A stretch of 38,216 nt of DNA. Source: Prevotella sp. (GTDB taxonomy: Bacteria; Bacteroidota; Bacteroidia; Bacteroidales; Bacteroidaceae). The notes beneath the pieces are model-generated. The model worked only from the letters and a program-made list of their open reading frames with translations, was not told the origin of the DNA and searched no databases. Shown here one piece after another: positions 16,680 to 24,079 of the stretch. The first letter of the stretch is position 1, and every line of letters starts with the position of its first letter. Both the position numbers and the translations under genes were made by a program. The stretch is from the NCBI GenBank assembly GCA_017645905.1, contig JAGCNO010000146.1, positions 1-38,216 on the forward strand. Reading direction: 5' to 3'.

Positions 16680-16711
16680 CAAAGTTACGAAAACTATTTT
16701 ATACAGCCAAA
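16680..16711 (-). promoter_or_regulatory. consensus promoter of the GH35 gene
   Basis: On the minus strand TTTG (16708-16711), 20 nt, TAACTTTG (16680-16687), then C. This is a perfect Bacteroidetes -33/-7 pair, with the ATG 27 nt past the -7 element. Confidence 0.88.
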
Positions 16712-16721
16712 TTTTGAAACG

Positions 16722-16753
16722 AAAAAAAGAGACTGTGCCGTCACACAGTCTCT
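16722..16753 (-). terminator. intrinsic terminator of the barrel protein gene
   Basis: A perfect 10-bp stem, AGAGACTGTG (16728-16737) with CACAGTCTCT (16744-16753), and a 6-nt loop. Seven Ts follow on the minus strand (16722-16728). It starts just after the stop codon at 16759. Confidence 0.9.
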
Positions 16754-16758
16754 GTATT

Positions 16759-19700
16759 TCACGGGCGTCCGCCGCCCCAACCTCCACCTCCGCCAAAGCC
16801 GCCTCCTCCGAAGCCGCCGCGACCTCCTCGGCCACCGCCGCCGTCGGGACGTCCACGACCGAAGGTTTCGCGGTCCCAGTCGCCACGGTTGCCACCGCGT
16901 TCACCGCCGTTACGTCCGCCGAAGAAGTTCAGACGGTAGCTCACATGAAGCATGGCGTAGCTGGTGATGGCGTTCACCTCCTGGTCGCGCCATCCGTTAG
17001 CATTGACGGTTCGGTTGAAGTTGGTCTGCTCATGCAGGATGTCATACCACTGTAGCATGACGGTCATCTTCTTACCTCGCAGGAAACTGTGCGAGAGCTG
17101 TGCGTTCCATATCAGCTCATTGGTGTTAAGCGTGGCGTCGGTATAGCCGCGCTTGCTGTAGACATGGAAATCGGTGGAGAGGTTCGAGCCCCAGGGGAAG
17201 GTGATGCGGGTGTTGCCGCCGTAGTTGAAGTTCCACGTGGTCTGGTTGCGGCTGGACTGCAGTTCGTTCTCCGTTCGGGCATAGGTGGCTCGTCCGTTTA
17301 GCGAGACATTCAGCCATTTGTTGCGGAAGCTGAGCGACACGTTGGGTGCCACGTTGTAGGAATGGGTAACGTTGCGGTCGGGGATAGCCGTGCGGTTCAG
17401 ATTCACGTAGCCGATGTGGTGGCTGTAGTTGCCGTCGATGCCGCCGCTGAAGTCCCAACGGTTCAGTGTGTCGAGGCCAATGTTGAACGACACTCCGGCA
17501 CGGGTGTTCCAGTTGCCGTTGATGTTCTCCGGGCGTGTGGTACGTCCGCCGGTCTCCTCGTCGTAGGTCACGATGTTACCGATGGAGTTGCTGGTACGCG
17601 ACCAGTTGACGTTGGCGCTATAGCTCCAGTGGCGCTGGTTCTTGGGTACCTGGAAACCCAGGCTGTCTTCCACGAAGGTTGGCTTGCGCTGCTGCTGGTA
17701 ATTGGCGCTCAGGTTATAGGTGAACGAGGGCTTCAGTCCCGGGTTACCAATATTAATATTCAGCGGGTTGGTGTCGTCGTAGATTTCGAGCAGCTGGGTG
17801 ATGTTGGGCTGCTGCGTCTGGCCTCGCATCTGAACTTGCAGGTTGGAGTACTGGGTGAAGCGATAGCGCAGGTTGAGTGTGGGCGATATGTTCGTCACCG
17901 TGCGAACGGTATCGACGGGCACACCCAGGTACTGCTGAATATAATGTGATTTCTGCGGCTGTACAGAGACGCCCAAGTTCATGTTGTACTTCTCGCGGTT
18001 CAGTCGCAGCTGCACGTCGATGTTGTGGCCGTTCTCGGTACGTTCGGAGTAGCGGCTCAGGCGGTCGCTGAGGTACATCTCCAAGGGGTTGTCCAGATAG
18101 CCGAACAGGCTGCCCCACTCATGATACTCGTTGAGCATACTGGCAAAGGCCTCATCGTTGAAGTCGGGGAAGTCGTAGGTCGCAGGATCATTCTTCTGGT
18201 GGCTATAGCTGTAACGATAGTTCACCTGCAGGAAGATGCCCTCCTGTCCCACCATACGGCGTCCGCCGCCATTCCGGCCCCGTCCAAAAGGCCCACGACC
18301 CCGTTGTTGCAGGGTGTCCTCGGGTGTCACCTTCCTTGGGAAGATATACAGCGGCTCAGTGTAGGTCGCTCCGAGCGAGAAACTGAAGTTATCGTTGCCA
18401 GAGCTGGTGTATCGGTTGGTCTGGTAGGTGGAGTCGTTGCCGAAACGGTCTTTCGTCTGGTAGAGATGAACGAGGGAGAGGTTGCCGTTCTGATTGTTGC
18501 CGTCGCGATAGTTGATGTTCGAGCTGACAGCCACGTTACGGCCGTTGCGGCCGAAACGCCGATAAAGCTGCAGCTGCGAAGAGAGGCTCTTGTTGTCGCC
18601 ATCGCCGAGCGACTTGTTCTGCCGTCCGTTCACGATGATGTCCTCTACGGTCTTGTCCTCCTCCGTTTCAGCCCGCGTTCCATTCTTGACAAACAGCAGC
18701 GGGTCTTCCGTATAGTCGAAGGGGTTGGCGTTGAACGATGCCGAGGTGGAGTACGAGCGGCTGTCGCTGGTGGAGAAATTGATGTCGGGACGCCACGACA
18801 GCGTGGTCATCGAGTCGATGGTCCACTGCAGGTTCATGTTTCCCGTCCAGTTGTTGTTGCGCGAATAGCTCTGGCTCACGCTGTTGGAGAAGGCTCCACT
18901 TCGGGTGTTGACATAGTTCTCCGACCCTGTACGGTTCCAGTTGTCGGCATCCTGTCGGCTCCACGTCACACGCCCGCTCAGCTTCAGGTCTTTGTTGTTC
19001 TCGTAGCTGATGTCGAGCGCCGCCGTCTTAGCTTCGCGCTGTCCCTGATTGTTGCCCCGTCCACGTCCTCCCCGTCCCGAGAAGTTACGGTCGTTCACAT
19101 TGTTGGCGTTGCCCATGAACGTGTAGCGCATGGCTCCGAAAGGCTTCATCGCCGTCAGTCGTATGCCGTAGCGGCCGTCGGTGCCGTAGCCAATGTCGGG
19201 GTTGGCCTGCAGACCGTTGCGGGCGCTGCGCTTCGTGGTAAACTCCAGGACGAAGTCATCGTTGCCGTCGTCCACGCCCGTCAGTCGGCTCAGGTCGCTC
19301 TTCTCGTCGTAGGCCTTTACCTGGTCTATCACGTAGCTGGGCAGGTTCTTCATCACCGCGTCGTTGTTGCCGGTCATGAAGTCGCGGCCGTCGAGCTTGA
19401 ATCGCCTCACGTCCTTGCCGTTGATGCTTATCTTTCCGTCGTCGTCAATCTTCGCTCCGGGCAGCACCTCGACGAGGGCCTCGATGACGCTTCCCTCAGG
19501 TACACGGAAGGCATCGGCGTTATACACCACGGTGTCGTCCTTGATGACCATCTTCGGCAAGTTCGCCGTCACCACGGCCTCGCTGAGCAGCACGGCGTCG
19601 GCCTCCATCTTGATAGTGCCCAGTGCCTGCGTCCTGCCACGGGTCACCGTCACCGACCGCTCCAAAGTCTTATAGCCCAGATAGGAGAGCCGCATCAGGA

Positions 19701-19953
19701 AGGCGCCGGGCTTGACATCGCTGAGCGCAAATTGTCCCTGCGTGTCGGTAAACGTTCCGCTGACGAAGGTGGTATCCACTCCGCCGCCCTTTCGGTTGCT
19801 GAGCACGTAGAGCTGCACCGTAGCCTTAGCCAGGCCGTCGCCGCCCTCGGCATCGACCACCCGGCCCGACAACGAGACATTCTGGCCATGAACAGAGAGC
19901 ATGCCCGACGATAGCAGCATCAGCAGCAATATAATGCGGTTGAAGGAAGCCAT
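16759..19953 (-). CDS. TonB-receptor-like outer-membrane barrel protein with Gly/Arg-rich tail
   Basis: 1064 residues with a signal peptide (about 1-23). A carboxypeptidase-regulatory-like domain (SLSGRVVDAEGGDGLAKATV) is followed by a plug-like domain (VYNADAFRVPEGSVIEALVE, GAKIDDDGKISINGKDVRRF) and a large C-terminal barrel (OMP_b-brl_3 type). Such proteins are outer-membrane transporters or TonB-linked barrels of uncertain substrate. No SusD partner is adjacent. The last 50 residues after the final strand (AMLHVSYRLNFF) are almost only Gly, Arg and a few Asp/Trp (RGGRGGFGGGGFGGGGG), an extension absent from most relatives. Another Gly/Arg run (FSGRGGRGRGNN) lies near residue 295. Confidence 0.88.
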   Translation of the reverse strand: MASFNRIILLLMLLSSGMLSVHGQNVSLSGRVVDAEGGDGLAKATVQLYVLSNRKGGGVDTTFVSGTFTDTQGQFALSDVKPGAFLMRLSYLGYKTLERSVTVTRGRTQALGTIKMEADAVLLSEAVVTANLPKMVIKDDTVVYNADAFRVPEGSVIEALVEVLPGAKIDDDGKISINGKDVRRFKLDGRDFMTGNNDAVMKNLPSYVIDQVKAYDEKSDLSRLTGVDDGNDDFVLEFTTKRSARNGLQANPDIGYGTDGRYGIRLTAMKPFGAMRYTFMGNANNVNDRNFSGRGGRGRGNNQGQREAKTAALDISYENNKDLKLSGRVTWSRQDADNWNRTGSENYVNTRSGAFSNSVSQSYSRNNNWTGNMNLQWTIDSMTTLSWRPDINFSTSDSRSYSTSASFNANPFDYTEDPLLFVKNGTRAETEEDKTVEDIIVNGRQNKSLGDGDNKSLSSQLQLYRRFGRNGRNVAVSSNINYRDGNNQNGNLSLVHLYQTKDRFGNDSTYQTNRYTSSGNDNFSFSLGATYTEPLYIFPRKVTPEDTLQQRGRGPFGRGRNGGGRRMVGQEGIFLQVNYRYSYSHQKNDPATYDFPDFNDEAFASMLNEYHEWGSLFGYLDNPLEMYLSDRLSRYSERTENGHNIDVQLRLNREKYNMNLGVSVQPQKSHYIQQYLGVPVDTVRTVTNISPTLNLRYRFTQYSNLQVQMRGQTQQPNITQLLEIYDDTNPLNINIGNPGLKPSFTYNLSANYQQQRKPTFVEDSLGFQVPKNQRHWSYSANVNWSRTSNSIGNIVTYDEETGGRTTRPENINGNWNTRAGVSFNIGLDTLNRWDFSGGIDGNYSHHIGYVNLNRTAIPDRNVTHSYNVAPNVSLSFRNKWLNVSLNGRATYARTENELQSSRNQTTWNFNYGGNTRITFPWGSNLSTDFHVYSKRGYTDATLNTNELIWNAQLSHSFLRGKKMTVMLQWYDILHEQTNFNRTVNANGWRDQEVNAITSYAMLHVSYRLNFFGGRNGGERGGNRGDWDRETFGRGRPDGGGGRGGRGGFGGGGFGGGGGWGGGRP

Positions 19954-20039
19954 TCAGTTGTTGTGTATGGCTTTTTGACGCAGAAAAGGCGGGATGGTCA
20001 AACGCCGCCCTGCCTGTTTTAGGTTTCTTTAACGGGTCA

Positions 20040-20084
20040 GGGGACAGGCACCAGACCCAGTCCTGGGTCAGCGTGCCTGTCCCC
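20040..20084. repeat. nested REP-like palindrome
   Basis: Outer arms GGGGACAGGCAC (20040-20051) and GTGCCTGTCCCC (20073-20084) are perfect over 12 bp. Inner arms GACCCAG (20054-20060) and CTGGGTC (20063-20069) form a second hairpin. The outer motif resembles REP sequences known in many bacteria beside RAYT transposases. It lies between the divergent barrel and blaI-like genes. Confidence 0.8.
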
Positions 20085-20168
20085 ATGAACCCTGTTAATT
20101 ACTAATAAGCCGCTGCGGATTACTAAGAATGAAGGTTAAAGTTTCGGGCTTTTAGGAAGAATTTGTAT

Positions 20169-20206
20169 TACTAAGTTCTTAGATTTCTAAGATATTAGTA
20201 GTTTTG
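20169..20206 (+). promoter_or_regulatory. BlaI-type operator overlapping the blaI-like promoter
   Basis: A 32-bp dyad (20169-20200) reads TACTAAGTTCTTAGA then TTTCTAAGATATTAGTA, symmetrical at most positions. TAGTTTTG (20199-20206), followed by C, is the -7 element and overlaps its right end, which suits repression. Further TACTAA half-sites lie at 20100 and 20121. This is the expected autoregulatory site for a BlaI/MecI repressor. Confidence 0.75.
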
Positions 20207-20234
20207 CAAGCGAAATCAAAAAAAACGCAACGCT

Positions 20235-20648
20235 ATGAAACAACAGACACTGACCAAAGGCGAGATGCAGGTGATGAACATCCTGTGGGACATGCAGCGA
20301 GGCGCTTGCGTGGCCGACATTCAAGCACAGTACCCGGAACCGCAGCCGGCCTACACGACGGTGGCCACGTTCCTGAAAATCCTGGAGCAGAAGGGATTTG
20401 TGGAAAGACGGAAGAGCGGAACGGGCAAGCTGATGGTCTATTCACCGCTGATGACCCGCGAACGATACCGCCGGCTGGTGATGGACGACGTGAAACGGAC
20501 GTTCTTCGGCGGCTCCGTGGCCTCGCTCGTCTCGTTCTTTGCAGAGGAGGACGAGCTGACGCAGGAGGACATCGAGGAAATACGTTGTATACTGCAGAAA
20601 AGGAAAGAACGGTTTATTCAAATCGAAAGAACGGCTTTTTCGGTTTGA
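20235..20648 (+). CDS. BlaI/MecI/CopY-family transcriptional repressor
   Basis: 137 residues. A winged helix starts LTKGEMQVMNILWDMQRGAC, with the recognition region QPAYTTVATFLKILEQKGFV and the wing RRKSGTGKLMVYSPLM. The C-terminal dimerisation helices (SVASLVSFFAEEDELTQEDI) include the region cleaved by the partner protease in this family. Such repressors bind a dyad and leave it when BlaR1/MecR1 senses a ligand, classically a beta-lactam. The dyad at 20169-20200 fits autoregulation. The last 15 or so residues (KERFIQIERTAFSV) are encoded by the 22-bp repeat array, so the native C-terminus has been replaced or extended. The blaR-like gene follows 76 bp later. Confidence 0.93.
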   Translation: MKQQTLTKGEMQVMNILWDMQRGACVADIQAQYPEPQPAYTTVATFLKILEQKGFVERRKSGTGKLMVYSPLMTRERYRRLVMDDVKRTFFGGSVASLVSFFAEEDELTQEDIEEIRCILQKRKERFIQIERTAFSV

Positions 20649-20756
20649 AAGAACGGCTTATTCTCATGGAAAGAACGGCTTATTCTCATGGAAAGCGCTC
20701 GGCGACGAAGGAGACGCTTGTGTAATGAAATGGAGCAAGAACGGCTTATTGAATAT
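20603..20756 (+). repeat. 22-bp tandem array spanning the blaI-blaR junction
   Basis: Clear units start at 20603, 20625, 20647 and 20669 (core GAAAGAACGG). The 22-bp phase continues through degraded units at 20691 and 20713 to another recognisable unit at 20735 (GCAAGAACGGCTTATT). It supplies the end of the blaI-like frame, the intergenic gap and the first codons after the ATG at 20725. Confidence 0.9.
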
Positions 20757-22725
20757 GGACATGTTGACAGACCTGATATATTACGACTTGAAGGTGGCGG
20801 CGCTGATAGCCGTGTTCTACCTCTTTTATATGTTGCTGCTGGCCCGCGAGACCACGCACACGCTCAACCGCCTCGTGCTGCTCACCGGCATCGGGCTTTC
20901 CGCCATCTTGCCGCTGACCATTATCACCTTTCACCGCACGGTGGTGGTGGAAAGCGGTCTGCGGCCTGTGGCGGAAGACAGTGCCGTAGGCAATGCAGCT
21001 GCGATGCCCGCCATCGAGACCTTGGGGTGGGACTTCGACTGGACGGTTCCGCTGGCTGCCGTGCTGCTTATAGGCACCATCGTACGACTGTCGTATGTAG
21101 CACGCAGTTACAGAAAACTGAAAAGGCTCATGCGCACCGGCGAACGACACGCCCTTCCCTCGGGAACGCACGTCTGCGTGGTCGATGCACCCATTGCTCC
21201 GTTCTCGTGGATGCACACGGTGGTGCTGCCGCGTGCCGACTATCCCGAGGGGCACGGCGAGGCTCCTGTCCTTGCTCACGAAGAGGCGCATGTGCGCCAT
21301 CGTCATAGCTACGACGTAGTGGTCGTAGAATTGCTCACGGCTCTGCAATGGTTCAATCCCGTGGTGTGGTTCCTGCGTCAGGAACTGCGTGTCGTCCACG
21401 AGTATGAGGCCGACGCATCCGTCCTCTCACGCGGCTTTGACGAAAGCCAGTACATCCACCTGCTGATGCAGAAAGCGACGGGCATTCAGGCCTGTGCCCT
21501 GGCCAACGGCATCCGCACCCACAAAACGAAAAAAAGAATCCTTATGATGCTCAAACCGAAATCAAAACGCACGGCATGGCTCAAAGCCCTCTACGTCGTG
21601 CCGATAGTGCTCGTCTCGCTCGCTATGACGGCCAAGACCGTCGTCGACTACGAGACCACAGAAGAGAACAACGCCGTCTCCATATTCCATGAAAACACCA
21701 ACGGGCGAGGCGAAAGCTACCAAATACGCCATACACCCAGCGTGAAGTTCTACAACAACGGCAAGGAGGAGGCTATCGGCGACCGCCCTATAGCCCTCGA
21801 AGTGAAGAAGACCACCATGCAGCTTGACGGGGTAAAGTTCGACGAGCGTTCGCTGCCCACCCTGCCCGTCTCTGCCCTACACGAAATCCATCTCGACGAG
21901 ACCAGCCCTGACCATTTCGTCTGTAGGCTCGTGTCAGCGAAGGTAGGGGCAGGCCCCGTGCCAGCCCGCAATTACAGCCCAAAGATGAGCGACACGGAGT
22001 TTGCCCTCTACGTGAAGCAGCAACAGGATGCAGGCATAGATGAAAAAGAACTCAATCAGATGATGCTGAATGAGGGTAGCGGTATCAGCCGCGCCCACAT
22101 ACTTCACATTATCCGGGCGTATGGCAGCAATAAGAACAAGTTCTTCGTCGTTGACGGCAAGGAGGTCTCACGCGAGGATTACATCCAATTGCAGCCGGAA
22201 AATATCGCTTCAGTAACGGTGATGGATGTCGGCCCGGCCAAGAAAACATTCGGAGAGAAGGGTCGCTATGGAGCCACTATCATAGAGACGAAACAGGCGG
22301 CCTCCGACACTCATCAACAAGACGACCCAGTGTTTGATGTCTGCGAGCAGATGCCCAGCTTTCCCGGCGGCGAAGGGAAGCTGATGGAGTTCATCGCTCG
22401 AAACATCAAGTATCCTGAAGCGGCAACCAAAAGCGGGGTGCAAGGCCGTGTGATGGTGCAGTTCATCGTCGAGAAAGACGGCAGTCTGACGAACGCCAAG
22501 GTTTTGGAAAATCCCAAGAAGTCAGCTGTCAATATGGTGGTCGTCACGGCCTATATGCCTGATAAGCAGCGCCAGGATGCCGAGGCCCACAACGCCGGCG
22601 TGCAGGCACTCCGCGACGAGGCTCTCCGTGTCATCAACGCCATGCCCCGATGGACACCCGGCAAGCAGAAGGGCAAGCCCGTCCGAAGCAAGTTCGTCCT
22701 GCCCGTCACCTACCGACTCAACTAA
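20725..22725 (+). CDS. BlaR1/MecR1-type membrane metalloprotease with TonB-like C-terminus
   Basis: 666 residues from the ATG at 20725; ATGs at 20755 and 20761 are alternatives, as the first ten residues are repeat-derived. An M56 membrane peptidase region has TM segments (LKVAALIAVFYLFYMLLLAR and others), the zinc motif H185-E-E-A-H189, and HEYEADASVL supplying the next ligand. After a final TM (LYVVPIVLVSLAMTA) comes a periplasmic region with a plug-like motif (KGRYGATIIETKQ) and a TonB C-terminal domain (MPSFPGGEGKLMEFIARNIK, ending KFVLPVTYRLN). It lacks a penicillin-binding sensor domain, so the signal is probably not a beta-lactam. It is expected to cleave the repressor encoded upstream. 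About 30 residues (VVVTAYMPDKQRQDAEAHNA and onward) interrupt the TonB domain. Confidence 0.9.
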   Translation: MKWSKNGLLNMDMLTDLIYYDLKVAALIAVFYLFYMLLLARETTHTLNRLVLLTGIGLSAILPLTIITFHRTVVVESGLRPVAEDSAVGNAAAMPAIETLGWDFDWTVPLAAVLLIGTIVRLSYVARSYRKLKRLMRTGERHALPSGTHVCVVDAPIAPFSWMHTVVLPRADYPEGHGEAPVLAHEEAHVRHRHSYDVVVVELLTALQWFNPVVWFLRQELRVVHEYEADASVLSRGFDESQYIHLLMQKATGIQACALANGIRTHKTKKRILMMLKPKSKRTAWLKALYVVPIVLVSLAMTAKTVVDYETTEENNAVSIFHENTNGRGESYQIRHTPSVKFYNNGKEEAIGDRPIALEVKKTTMQLDGVKFDERSLPTLPVSALHEIHLDETSPDHFVCRLVSAKVGAGPVPARNYSPKMSDTEFALYVKQQQDAGIDEKELNQMMLNEGSGISRAHILHIIRAYGSNKNKFFVVDGKEVSREDYIQLQPENIASVTVMDVGPAKKTFGEKGRYGATIIETKQAASDTHQQDDPVFDVCEQMPSFPGGEGKLMEFIARNIKYPEAATKSGVQGRVMVQFIVEKDGSLTNAKVLENPKKSAVNMVVVTAYMPDKQRQDAEAHNAGVQALRDEALRVINAMPRWTPGKQKGKPVRSKFVLPVTYRLN

Positions 22726-22739
22726 ACACACGCTCAATA

Positions 22740-22826
22740 GCGTCGATGAAACCGCGATTTTTTATAAAGTTAGTAAATAATAAGTACCCGGGACAATGCT
22801 GGAGGCCACTGCGAAGTGCCCTCCAG
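22740..22826 (+). repeat. 87-bp direct repeat, copy 1 (contains a hairpin)
   Basis: It starts GCGTCGATGAAACCGCGATT and ends with a strong hairpin, CTGGAGGCCACT-GCGA-AGTGCCCTCCAG (22799-22826), followed by AGTTATTT. A second copy of the same length lies at 24596-24682. The hairpin probably terminates the blaR-like transcript. Confidence 0.9.
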
Positions 22827-22852
22827 AGTTATTTATCAAATAAAGCGAAGAT

Positions 22853-22918
22853 TGCAAACAAAATGCAAAGTGGAAACGGCGGATTTCCGACTTATTCTTA
22901 TTACTTTTGCATGCAAAA
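22853..22918 (+). promoter_or_regulatory. promoter and TGCAAA boxes of the membrane HTH gene
   Basis: TGCAAA boxes start at 22853 and 22864, 11 bp apart. A -7 element TACTTTTG (22902-22909) lies 38 bp after the second box start. A perfect 14-bp palindrome TTTTGCATGCAAAA (22905-22918) covers the -7 element and likely start site. There is no good -33 TTTG, which suits an activator-dependent promoter. Confidence 0.65.
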
Positions 22919-22927
22919 ACGAAGACG

Positions 22928-23947
22928 ATGAAATATTTCCTGACGATATTAACCACGTGCCTCTTGCTGGGATGCAGCTCAAGCGACAGCCATGACAAGC
23001 AGTATCTCCTCCAAGGGGCATGGATATTACGACAGGTGGTCTACCCCTACGGACACACCGATACGTTCTCTGAGCAGGAGGGTGCCCCGCTCCGCTTGTA
23101 CGATGGCGACAGTGTGATATACACCTGTCTGGTGGCCAAGACAGAGACGGGACTGATTGTGAGGCATAGCATGAAAAATCGTGTCACGCTGATTGAGAAG
23201 GGTAACGGCGAGTATGTCTATCTGGAAGACGACGACCCGCGACCGCTGACGGTTGCCAACGACACGACCATCGTCATTCAGCGCAACGGTTCCCTCTCTA
23301 CCTGGCATCGTGCTGACGACATAGCGAAGGAGTGGGGCGAGGAAATACGTGACATCGTCACCGCCGACTTGCAGCGACCCGACGCTGACGACACGCAGAA
23401 CTATATGCTTTCGGCCAAGGAGCGTAGCCAGGCCAACGTCATTCATTGGCTGTTTCTTTCGACCGTCGGCGGCATTATCCTGCTGCTGCTCATAGCCCGC
23501 ATTGCTGTTCAGAACCGAAAAGCCAAACGCCGCCTACAACTGCAACTGAAGCAGATTCAAGAGATTCAAGAGGAGCGTCCGCAGTCGGTGAGACAAGCCA
23601 TTGAGTCGGTGGAATCGTCCTTTTATGCGTCTGACGATTACCAAATGCTGCAACGCCGCATAGCCACGGGTCAGCTGTTGAAGGACGATGACTGGCACGA
23701 CATAGAGGCTCAGCTCAGGAAGGTTTATCCCGGCTTCGGCAGTCAGCTGCGCGGCCTTTATACGATGTCGGAACTGGAATACCAGGTGTGCCTGCTCATT
23801 AAGCTCCGCATCGCCCCAAAGGACATAGCCACCATCCTGGCCCGCGACATGAGCACCATCAGCACCGTTCGCAGCCGACTATATAAAAAGGTGTTCGGGC
23901 GGAAGGGCGGTGCCCGAGACTGGGATGAATTCATCCTGTCAATGTAA
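22928..23947 (+). CDS. membrane-spanning HTH transcriptional regulator
   Basis: 339 residues from the ATG at 22928; the longer frame with a TTG at 22907 is rejected because it begins inside the -7 element. An N-terminal signal with a lipobox-like LLLGC (Cys16) leads to a periplasmic domain of about 150 residues, one TM segment (WLFLSTVGGIILLLLIARIA, about 175-195), a charged coiled coil, and a C-terminal LuxR-like HTH (MSELEYQVCLLIKLRIAPKD, STISTVRSRLYKKVFG). This layout resembles Bacteroidales one-component regulators that sense outside the cytoplasm and bind DNA at the membrane. The boxes upstream of this gene and the next suggest autoregulation. No TPR sensor is present; the periplasmic fold is not recognised. 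Confidence 0.82.
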   Translation: MKYFLTILTTCLLLGCSSSDSHDKQYLLQGAWILRQVVYPYGHTDTFSEQEGAPLRLYDGDSVIYTCLVAKTETGLIVRHSMKNRVTLIEKGNGEYVYLEDDDPRPLTVANDTTIVIQRNGSLSTWHRADDIAKEWGEEIRDIVTADLQRPDADDTQNYMLSAKERSQANVIHWLFLSTVGGIILLLLIARIAVQNRKAKRRLQLQLKQIQEIQEERPQSVRQAIESVESSFYASDDYQMLQRRIATGQLLKDDDWHDIEAQLRKVYPGFGSQLRGLYTMSELEYQVCLLIKLRIAPKDIATILARDMSTISTVRSRLYKKVFGRKGGARDWDEFILSM

Positions 23948-23968
23948 GGGCAAGCCCGCTGGGGAGCT

Positions 23969-24047
23969 TGCAAATAAATTGCAAACACCATGCAAAGTAA
24001 ATGCAAACCCGTTTCCTTGGCTGGTTGGCCGAAAGCCCATACCTTTG
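23969..24047 (+). promoter_or_regulatory. four helically phased TGCAAA boxes and promoter
   Basis: TGCAAA starts at 23969, 23980, 23991 and 24002, exactly 11 bp apart. Eight bp further is CTTG (24016-24019), then 20 nt and TACCTTTG (24040-24047) followed by C. The distance from last box to -7 (38 bp) equals that of the HTH gene promoter. Confidence 0.75.
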
Positions 24048-24079
24048 CAGCGTCATTAATCCCTAAAACAAAAAGTCTT

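Noticed and set aside
18025-19914. 629-residue plus-strand open frame
   Set aside because: Antisense shadow of the barrel protein gene, with no family pattern.
22907-22927. TTG start extending the membrane HTH protein
   Set aside because: The TTG lies within the -7 element, so it cannot be in the mRNA; the ATG at 22928 gives a normal signal sequence.
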